Source: a virus
Virus record (IMG/VR): IMGVR_UViG_3300032048_000640
Location: 1-21,205 of that record
Reading direction: 5' to 3' (one strand)
DNA: 21,205 nucleotides
This document shows, piece by piece, positions 13,365 through 18,986 of this stretch. Under the pieces are notes generated by a model. The model searched no databases. It was not told where the DNA came from and saw only the letters and a list, made by a program, of their open reading frames with translations. The position numbers and the translations under genes are program-made. Position 1 is the stretch's first letter. Each line of letters begins with the position of its first letter.

Positions 13365-13905
13365 TTCTCCTTATGATGAGGCTACTGATGGCGTCACCCA
13401 CCTCGCAGTATTCGTTTGCGTTGACACCAAGGCGGTCAAGTTCTGCAACACGCCAGTAGGAGGGGGCAGCGTATCGCAAGATTTCACGCACCATCTCTTC
13501 CGGGCCAAGGGTCACCTCTCCAGTGTCGAGGTCGATCGATGAGTCCACAATCCGTTGCGCCACAACTGACCCCAATGAGGCATGATCCCACTTCTTTCGC
13601 GGGTAGCCGCCCTTCGTTTCGATCATTCCGCCGTTGGAAAGGTGGATGGGTTGCGGGTGCTCCCCCATAGCGTCGATCAACGTTTTCTGGCTCCGCTTGA
13701 ACACGTCGTCCATGATTCGCTTCAGTCCGTGGAGCCGGTAGACCCCTTGGGCAAGCGTGATGCGGGTGTCTTCGTTGTTGTCGTCTTCAAGGGCGGCAGC
13801 CAACAAGCCGACAGCGGTTTCAGTTTCCAGTAGGGCATGCTCTAACAGTGACAGTTGAGCATCTAGTTCGTCGGGGTTCGACACGGCGTCTCCGGGGTTA
13901 GGCAT
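13351..13905 (-). CDS. Conserved phage protein upstream of the annealing gene (184 aa)
   Basis: The N-terminal half is a helical bundle-like region (DELDAQLSLLEHALLETETA and later helices). The second half has GGMIETKGGYPRKKWDH (92-108), VAQRIVD, and a segment around MVREILRYAAPSYWRVAEL (138-156) ending in NEYCEVGDA. I recall this pattern from phage genes next to recombinases, where it has no assigned function. The ATG at 13903-13905 follows a GGGGTAG that is rather close. It is the first gene of the leftward DNA-metabolism run; no good promoter is visible in the 51 bases before it, so it may be read from further upstream. Confidence 0.75.
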   Translation of the reverse strand: MPNPGDAVSNPDELDAQLSLLEHALLETETAVGLLAAALEDDNNEDTRITLAQGVYRLHGLKRIMDDVFKRSQKTLIDAMGEHPQPIHLSNGGMIETKGGYPRKKWDHASLGSVVAQRIVDSSIDLDTGEVTLGPEEMVREILRYAAPSYWRVAELDRLGVNANEYCEVGDAISSLIIRRNDDF

Positions 13906-13934
13906 CTACCCCATTGACAGTAGCGGATTTATGT

Positions 13935-13953
13935 AGCAACCGCAAGGGTTGCT
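13935..13953 (-). other. Stem-loop after the 66-aa gene
   Basis: AGCAACC and GGTTGCT form a seven-pair stem around GCAAG, three bases after the TGA of the 66-aa gene. It shares the GCAACC/GGTTGC core with the stem-loop at 5.55 kb and lies between two genes of the same direction. No T-run follows. Confidence 0.45.
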
Positions 13954-13956
13954 GTG

Positions 13957-14157
13957 TCACGATTCCTTAGGAGGCTTCGATTCCTTGGGAGGCTTCGGCT
14001 TGTCGCCAGCAAAGAGTTCCAGAAGAAAGTCTTCCTGCGGGGGAAGCCCCAACCTTTTCCTCTCTTCACGAACTTCGGCGCGTGCCATCTCCCGGTATTT
14101 CTCCCCGGCGTCGGGCTTTGAAAAGTCGGGGGGACCTGCTGGATACACCATCATCAA
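13957..14157 (-). CDS. Small Pro/Lys-tailed protein, 66 aa
   Basis: The product starts MMMVYPAGPPDF, has a short charged helix (EMARAEVREERKRLGLPP) and ends with two copies of the hexapeptide KPPKES, encoded by an 18-base tandem repeat. Three ATG codons in a row (14157, 14154, 14151) make the exact start uncertain; the first overlaps the stop of the metallopeptidase-like gene. No domain is recognised. The linkage suggests co-expression with the large upstream protein. Confidence 0.62.
   Translation of the reverse strand: MMMVYPAGPPDFSKPDAGEKYREMARAEVREERKRLGLPPQEDFLLELFAGDKPKPPKESKPPKES
13961..13996. repeat. 18-base tandem repeat, two copies
   Basis: GATTCCTTAGGAGGCTTC at 13961-13978 is followed directly by a second copy at 13979-13996 that differs at one base. 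It encodes the two KPPKES units at the end of the 66-aa protein on the minus strand. Confidence 0.85.
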
Positions 14158-15926
14158 CCATCTCCATCGGGGAAGAATTCGTCCTCTATGCCTACTATGC
14201 CCTTTAGGGCTTCCCGATTGGCTTCGGAAAGACCTGCTATCAACTCGCGTATTGTGTTACGCATGTCTTCGAATCCCAAGCCTGCCTCTTCCAACGCCCC
14301 TACGAATGTATCCAGACCACCCCCCGATTCCAAGTGTCCGTGTAGCGTATTCATAAACTGTGCTGCTTCTCGCCAGTTGTCTGAAACGTGTGTGGCCTCG
14401 TCATAGTCCCTGTTGGTAGTAAGGGCAAACACTTCTGAAAACATCTCTGCCGGTTCGCTAAATCCGTACATGGACGGTGTTATTGGTGAGACGATTGTCG
14501 CAAGTTCTTCTGCCGTGCTCATGCCCGCTTCGTTGGCTGAACGTGTAAAGAATTCAAAATTCTTGACCATTATCTCGGTACCTTCGCCTTCGTAGAGATT
14601 GCCGCTGACAATGTTGAAGGCGTCCTTCGGATCGAGTAGTTCGTCATAGTCGCTGTCTTGCCACGCCCGGAGCCGCGTCAGTGACCACATGCAGTTGAAA
14701 ATATCACTCGTCTCCATGTCCGATGCCGCCATCAGCGCCTTGTCCAGATGGTGCGCATACTCGTGGCGGACTATCCCGTCGGTTCCATTGGTCGAAGTCC
14801 ACCCCCCAACGTTTGTTTTCCCGAATGCCTCCTTATGGGTAAGTGCCCTTAGTTTGAGTTCTCCTAAACCGACCTCGGCTACCTTCCCAAGTTGCCCACC
14901 CGATATGTTCACTCCTGCCGTCCCCTCGTCTCCCTCCATAGCAGCGAACACAAAGTTTTTTGCTAAAGACATGTGCTTTGTGCCTGCTGCCGCTATAGCA
15001 TTTCGCATCTTATCTTCGCCATATATTCCCTCCATCATGGTTTCGAACTCCACATATACGGCATCTGGAATGTCCCACATCTCCGTGGCTCCGTGCGCGC
15101 TAGCACCAAACATGTAGTCGTTGAGGATGGCTCTTTCCTTATCTGCATCTCCTTTGGCATCGAGCCAGCCCTCTATGATCTCTGCCATCTCGTTCAATCC
15201 CGAATTACGCAAATTCTCGACATACGCCTTCGATTTGCCTTTCTTGGTTCTCATCTGAAATCCACTTTGGGCGTTCTTCAATATGGAGTCAACGGCCACG
15301 CGAAAGTCCTCAACGAGCGCCTCACGGCGCTCAGATGACACTGACGGAGCGTCGGCATATTCAGGAGAATCAATATCGATTCGCTGCTTCTCGTCCTTTT
15401 TGAACAACTCCTTGTGCCAATGATCATGGCTTTTGGGGACACCGGGTTTGGCTGCCACATCGTCCGGTGAATCTATATCTCTCGTTGCTTGTACCTTTAC
15501 GTCTGGGGCGCGGGTGATGTCACCGACAACGGTGCGTTGGTCGCCAATCGTGCCTCGCGTTGACTCCAACGTTCCATGCCGTGACTCCAACGTTCCATAC
15601 CGGGTACCGAGCGTGCCGGTCATCCCACCCAACGTGTTAGCCCGAAACCCTTGCTTGGGGGCAGCCGCAGTGGGCGGCTTGCCACGCAACGCTTTGGGTG
15701 TGTACTCCTTGATGGGGCTGCCCTTGGCATCCACCATGCGAGCACCGGACGGCAATGCTGTCAGAAGGGCGTCGAGGACGTTGCCTGCCGCATCGACAAA
15801 ATTCGCACCCGCCGGGCGTTCCCAAATCGTGCCCTCTTGCACGATGCCGTCGTTGTCGGCATCGATGGCCTTGGGCTTGAAGGGCGCTGGTCGTGGTGCC
15901 CAGACTTTGGTTTGGATTTGGGTCAT
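14154..15926 (-). CDS. Large phage protein with EF-hand-like loop and HExxH metallopeptidase site (590 aa)
   Basis: Near the N-terminus DADNDGIVQEGT (22-33) matches a calcium-binding EF-hand/dockerin-type loop; similar D-x-D-x-D-G elements occur in actinophage MuF-type head proteins. Residues 104-131 form short repeats of the type GTLESRH. After a helical middle region comes GIVRHEYAHHLDKAL (384-398): His388, Glu389 and His392 make an HExxH zinc site. About 100 residues later, EPAEMFSEVFAL (491-502) offers Glu495 or Glu498 as the third ligand, as in gluzincins such as the anthrax lethal factor-type family. It may be a virion-associated or injected protease, or a toxin-like domain on a head-associated protein; structural role and substrate are unknown. 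ATG at 15926 lies seven bases after the dehydratase stop. Confidence 0.8.
   Translation of the reverse strand: MTQIQTKVWAPRPAPFKPKAIDADNDGIVQEGTIWERPAGANFVDAAGNVLDALLTALPSGARMVDAKGSPIKEYTPKALRGKPPTAAAPKQGFRANTLGGMTGTLGTRYGTLESRHGTLESTRGTIGDQRTVVGDITRAPDVKVQATRDIDSPDDVAAKPGVPKSHDHWHKELFKKDEKQRIDIDSPEYADAPSVSSERREALVEDFRVAVDSILKNAQSGFQMRTKKGKSKAYVENLRNSGLNEMAEIIEGWLDAKGDADKERAILNDYMFGASAHGATEMWDIPDAVYVEFETMMEGIYGEDKMRNAIAAAGTKHMSLAKNFVFAAMEGDEGTAGVNISGGQLGKVAEVGLGELKLRALTHKEAFGKTNVGGWTSTNGTDGIVRHEYAHHLDKALMAASDMETSDIFNCMWSLTRLRAWQDSDYDELLDPKDAFNIVSGNLYEGEGTEIMVKNFEFFTRSANEAGMSTAEELATIVSPITPSMYGFSEPAEMFSEVFALTTNRDYDEATHVSDNWREAAQFMNTLHGHLESGGGLDTFVGALEEAGLGFEDMRNTIRELIAGLSEANREALKGIVGIEDEFFPDGDG
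15561..15602. repeat. 21-base tandem repeat within the metallopeptidase-like gene
   Basis: Two copies (15561-15581 and 15582-15602) of a 21-base unit starting TGACTCCAACGTTCCAT differ at one position. They encode two of about four seven-residue units (GTLxxRx) in residues 104-131 of the minus-strand protein. The outer units are more diverged. Confidence 0.85.
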
Positions 15927-15933
15927 AGTCGAC

Positions 15934-16950
15934 TTAGAGGATTAGCCATTCCGGATGGTTGTATGTCCACTGCACGGTTTGTTCAAAACTTTTTTCGATG
16001 GTCATCGGCTGTTGCCAACCGGCTTCACGTAGTTTGGTGCCGTCCAAAGAATACCGCAGATCGTGTCCGGGTCGAGATGAGTGGAAGTCCACTAATTCGG
16101 TAATTGGCTCGATTCCGAGGATTTCTCCAACCATCTCTGCTATCTCCAAATTGTTGATCTCTTTCTCGCCAGCAATGTTGAAGCGTTCCGGCTCAGGATC
16201 ATCGTCGCTGTAAGGAATCACTGGAGCATTCTCAAGAATAAATTGCACAGCGTCGCCGTGGTTGCGGGCATGCAACCACACCCGTGCCCCGATCGTCCAC
16301 CCATCCGACCCATCCTTGGCATGAACCTGAATCGGCTCACCGTTCAGGATGCGACTCATCACCATGGGCACATACTTCTCCGGGTGTTGCCGTTCACCAA
16401 AGTTGTTCATCGTGTTCGTAATAATCACCGGCACATCAAACGTTCGCCAATACGAAAACGCGATCATCTCCTGAGCCGCCTTCGAAGCCGAATAGGGATT
16501 TGAAGGACGCAGCACCTCCCCCTCCCGGTGAGAATGACCAACCGGAGCAGGCCCGTACACTTCATCAGTTGAAATCTGAATGAACTTGTCCGGCCTCACC
16601 TCGCGCGCATACTCCAACATATTCAACACCAGAGCAACATTGTTCTCAACAAACGGCACCGGGTCAGTGATCGACCGATCCACATGAGAATCCGACGCCA
16701 TGTTCACAATCCAATCAACTGCACCAATCGAATCCACCAACTGTGGATGAATCGGCGCACGAAGATCATGCCACACCACACGCACACGATCCGGATCAAA
16801 ACAGTCAATGTCAGTCAACCGTTCAACCCGGCCTGAAAACCGCAAAGCGTCCATCACCACGATGTCCCAGTCCGTGTTCTTCAACCAATGCTCGACGGTA
16901 TGGCTACCGATAAAGCCAAGACCGCCTGTCAACAACACGCGCTTACTCAA
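15934..16950 (-). CDS. rfbB: dTDP-glucose 4,6-dehydratase (RmlB/RfbB-like, 338 aa)
   Basis: This extended short-chain dehydrogenase has GGLGFIGS (9-16) for NAD binding, ASDSHVDRSI (85-94), ISTDEVYG (126-133) with the Thr-Asp-Glu triad typical of sugar nucleotide 4,6-dehydratases, YSASK (153-157) with catalytic Tyr and Lys, NNFGERQHPEK (182-192), and RPGHDLRYS (293-301). The length is normal for RmlB (about 340-360). It converts dTDP-glucose to dTDP-4-keto-6-deoxyglucose, the entry to rhamnose and other deoxysugars. Related enzymes on GDP-mannose or UDP-GlcNAc differ in these motifs, so dTDP-glucose is the best guess. TTG at 16950 is chosen as start because GAGGAG lies at proper distance and no better ATG exists. 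It may work with the glycosyltransferase at 9.7-10.8 kb. Confidence 0.9.
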   Translation of the reverse strand: MSKRVLLTGGLGFIGSHTVEHWLKNTDWDIVVMDALRFSGRVERLTDIDCFDPDRVRVVWHDLRAPIHPQLVDSIGAVDWIVNMASDSHVDRSITDPVPFVENNVALVLNMLEYAREVRPDKFIQISTDEVYGPAPVGHSHREGEVLRPSNPYSASKAAQEMIAFSYWRTFDVPVIITNTMNNFGERQHPEKYVPMVMSRILNGEPIQVHAKDGSDGWTIGARVWLHARNHGDAVQFILENAPVIPYSDDDPEPERFNIAGEKEINNLEIAEMVGEILGIEPITELVDFHSSRPGHDLRYSLDGTKLREAGWQQPMTIEKSFEQTVQWTYNHPEWLIL

Positions 16951-17005
16951 CCCAAACTCCTCGACTCGAAAATGGACAAAAAAGCCCCCCTTGTTTTACA
17001 CATTG

Positions 17006-17040
17006 GGTTCTGAACTACCCTTGTGCATTACAAGAGAACC
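17006..17040. other. Composite stem-loop in the noncoding region
   Basis: GGTTCT (17006-17011) pairs with AGAACC (17035-17040), and CTTGT (17020-17024) pairs with ACAAG (17030-17034) directly inside it, leaving an eight-base bulge on one side. It precedes the dehydratase start by about 56 bases on the minus strand. Confidence 0.45.
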
Positions 17041-17079
17041 TTACAACTGGATACCTTAGTCCCCTTCACCAGATCGGTA

Positions 17080-17120
17080 GGTGAGGAGGATTGGCCCTGT
17101 CATGGGACCAACCCTTCACC
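17080..17120. other. Long stem-loop in the noncoding region
   Basis: The arms 17080-17097 and 17104-17120 form about 16 pairs (GGTGA/TCACC at the base, then GG and GG pairs, TTGG/CCAA, CCC/GGG at the top) with single-base bulges and a TGTCAT loop. It is the strongest hairpin of the region. No T-run follows on either strand, so it is not a simple terminator. Confidence 0.55.
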
Positions 17121-17283
17121 GTCACGGCAGGCGTATCGGCGTAGGCACCTAGACCCTCCACACATTGGGGGTTGTTGGTCAGCGGGCATCCACTCGTCGT
17201 CCCGAAGATGTGTGGGTTGAGGTGCTGGCCGCTGCCGGACTCCACCACGATGAGTAGTTCAGATCGCTCGTCAAGACCATCTG

Positions 17284-17320
17284 AGCGTTGAAGGGGAGGC
17301 CCCTCTGACGGGCGAACGCT
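17284..17320. other. Nested stem-loop in the noncoding region
   Basis: AGCGTT (17284-17289) pairs with AACGCT (17315-17320) and encloses a five-pair hairpin AGGGG/CCCCT (17292-17304) with a three-base loop. Confidence 0.4.
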
Positions 17321-17352
17321 AGGCGGTTTGGCCGCACGCTGGTCAGGCGTCG

Positions 17353-17376
17353 CCGACCATGTAGTCCTGTGGTCGG
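17353..17376. other. Stem-loop downstream of terminase
   Basis: CCGACCA and TGGTCGG are perfect inverted seven-base arms around a ten-base loop, about 70 bases beyond the terminase stop on the minus strand. Further GGTC/GACC pairs lie on both sides. It could end terminase transcription, although there is no T-run. Confidence 0.4.
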
Positions 17377-17448
17377 GTCAGGAGACCGGGACCTTAGGCG
17401 CTGGCGAATGACCGTGGTGGTAAAGGCGAGGGTTTTCTTTGTGGCGGG

Positions 17449-18750
17449 TCAGATTATGACTCGGGTTGGGCGTCGATGTCGGCCACCCAGCCCGGCCACA
17501 AAGTTGAATGCTCCCGCTGTCGCATCGATCTGGTCGTCGTGGTCGCATACCTCAGGAAAGGATGCGGCTTCGTCGAGGAAGTCGGTGAGCCATTGATTTC
17601 GGACAAGCCGGACGTTGCCATTTGCCACAGCAGCAGCGAGGGGCTTGGCGCGGACCTCCTTGCTGCCTGTCGACCTGATCCCGATGAAGTCGCAGCCGGG
17701 GAGGACGTATCTGGCGTACTGGTCGATCAGATTCTTGCCTGCCGACCCCGGCTCCTGCTCCATCCGTACTGCTACCTGCGGCCCGTCTTCCTCAGCGGTT
17801 TGAGAAATGAGGTGTTCGATCTTGTCGCCCTTGGCTCGAACTCGACGCACATCGAGAAGGTAGAAGATGCCTTGGTCGAACGCTCCAAGTGCCCCGACGG
17901 TCCAGTCCGGGTTCGGATTGTTGGGTGAAGGTTCAGTGGCGGCGAGGTCCCAGAATCGGACGAACTTCGGGCTGACCCATATGGGGGTTTCGGATTCTTC
18001 GATGATCACGAAGTTTTCCCGGTCGAACAACGACCCCAGTGACGATGCCCACCAGTCGCCAAATTCTAGGCGCTTGCGTTCGATCGGGTCGAGAGCCTGC
18101 AACGCCATTCGGTATGACTCGGCTTCGATGCCGGGATTGTCGTCAAGGGAGGCGGGAACGAAGATGCGCTCGCTGTCTCGCCCTTCGACAATGAACCGTT
18201 GCCTGACCCAGTTGGGCGCAGGGTTTGAGGCGCACCTCATCCGGAGGGGAACCTCCGATAGTTCGCCTGCCTTTGGTCGGCGGAGCCGGGAGAACATGTA
18301 GCGGTAGTCCGCTTCACGAATCTCCGTGACCTCGTCCATGCCCACGAATTGGAACTCTGCACCTTTGTAGCGGAGGTAGTCCTGTGAGTTGTTGAGGTAG
18401 CCGAAGGTGACGCGAGCGCCGGAGGGGAAGGTGGCGACGTAGTTGGAGCCGTTCCAGTGGATGTCGTCATGGGGCTTGACCCATTGGATGAACCTGTCCA
18501 TGAGTGCGCCGGGTAGGGCGAGGTCAGCGAAAGTACGTCGAAACAGGATGGCGGAGTAGTTGGGGATGTCGACGTATTGCATGGCGGCCATGAGGAGGGC
18601 GCTTGATTTACCTCCTCCGGCGCTTCCTCCGTAGAGGGCCTCAAGGTGGTTACAACGCAAAAAAGCGGTCTGTTTGAGCGCAGGGGTCTCAGGACAGTAC
18701 AAAGGTTCTTTGGGTTGTAGGTAGTTGTATATTTTTTCCCAGTCAGTCAT
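17449..18750 (-). CDS. terL: Terminase large subunit (433 aa)
   Basis: The ATPase domain has a Walker A GGSAGGGKS (41-49), a Walker B FQFVGMDE (133-140) with catalytic Glu140, and a coupling-type motif around CASNPAP (173-179). The nuclease domain has FWDLAATE (267-274, Asp268), VRMEQEPGS (328-336, Glu331) and DHDDQIDATAGAF (403-415, Asp406/Asp409), the three acidic sites of RNase H-like terminase nucleases. The motor cuts concatemeric DNA and pumps it into the prohead through the portal. The length is typical. ATG at 18748-18750 has only a poor ribosome site. No small terminase subunit is recognised in the window. The gene is divergent from the portal operon, unlike the usual same-strand order. 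Confidence 0.95.
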   Translation of the reverse strand: MTDWEKIYNYLQPKEPLYCPETPALKQTAFLRCNHLEALYGGSAGGGKSSALLMAAMQYVDIPNYSAILFRRTFADLALPGALMDRFIQWVKPHDDIHWNGSNYVATFPSGARVTFGYLNNSQDYLRYKGAEFQFVGMDEVTEIREADYRYMFSRLRRPKAGELSEVPLRMRCASNPAPNWVRQRFIVEGRDSERIFVPASLDDNPGIEAESYRMALQALDPIERKRLEFGDWWASSLGSLFDRENFVIIEESETPIWVSPKFVRFWDLAATEPSPNNPNPDWTVGALGAFDQGIFYLLDVRRVRAKGDKIEHLISQTAEEDGPQVAVRMEQEPGSAGKNLIDQYARYVLPGCDFIGIRSTGSKEVRAKPLAAAVANGNVRLVRNQWLTDFLDEAASFPEVCDHDDQIDATAGAFNFVAGLGGRHRRPTRVII

Positions 18751-18818
18751 TGGTACACTCTTGTCGGTGCGCTATTTCGTTTCCGCGTCTGGTCGTAGAT
18801 GCGGGTAAGGTCTTGTCC

Positions 18819-18986
18819 ATGAAGACGTTGAGGAAACTTTTGTCAAGGAATGCCATGGCCCACATATTTATGTTGTCTGCCATCATTCTAGTCGGTGTTG
18901 GTATCGGGGGAATAGATGTTCGATATGGTTTGGCGACAGGTGGCACTTTACTTGGCGCGTATGGTTATTTGCTTGGGGCTGAGTAA
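18819..18986 (+). CDS. Small membrane protein, two transmembrane helices (55 aa)
   Basis: ATG at 18819 follows TAAGG at suitable distance; the open frame begins further upstream but without a better start. The product has a basic N-terminus (MKTLRKLLSRN), a hydrophobic stretch (about 13-32, FMLSAIILVGVGIGGI), a short charged turn (DVRYG) and a second glycine-rich hydrophobic stretch (about 38-53), so two membrane helices are likely. The stop shares one base with the portal ATG (TAATG), so it is translated with the portal. Size and topology are holin-like, but the position before the portal is not typical for a lysis gene and no endolysin is seen. Function unknown. Confidence 0.65.
   Translation: MKTLRKLLSRNAMAHIFMLSAIILVGVGIGGIDVRYGLATGGTLLGAYGYLLGAE

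Larger units (their letters stand above)
16951..17448. other. Noncoding structured region, candidate replication origin
   Basis: This 498-base stretch lies between the terminase stop and the dehydratase start, both on the minus strand. I find no gene with a proper start and ribosome site. It contains at least four stem-loops (listed separately), a 10-base direct repeat (ACACATTGGG at 16998-17007 and 17160-17169) and a modestly AT-rich left end. The G versus C balance of the plus strand changes sign around here (C-rich to the left, G-rich to the right), as at many replication origins. Alternatives are a small structured RNA, a long leader of the dehydratase gene, or a packaging (cos/pac) site near terminase. 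Confidence 0.45.

Noticed and set aside
16254-16275. Perfect eight-base inverted repeat GTGGTTGC/GCAACCAC
   Set aside because: It lies inside the conserved coding sequence of the dehydratase (LHARNHGD region), so coding constraint is the simpler explanation.
17066-17248. 60-codon minus-strand frame in the noncoding region beginning with GTG
   Set aside because: No ribosome site, no recognisable family, atypical composition, and its end lies across the strongest stem-loop of the region. The frame continues upstream without any start codon.
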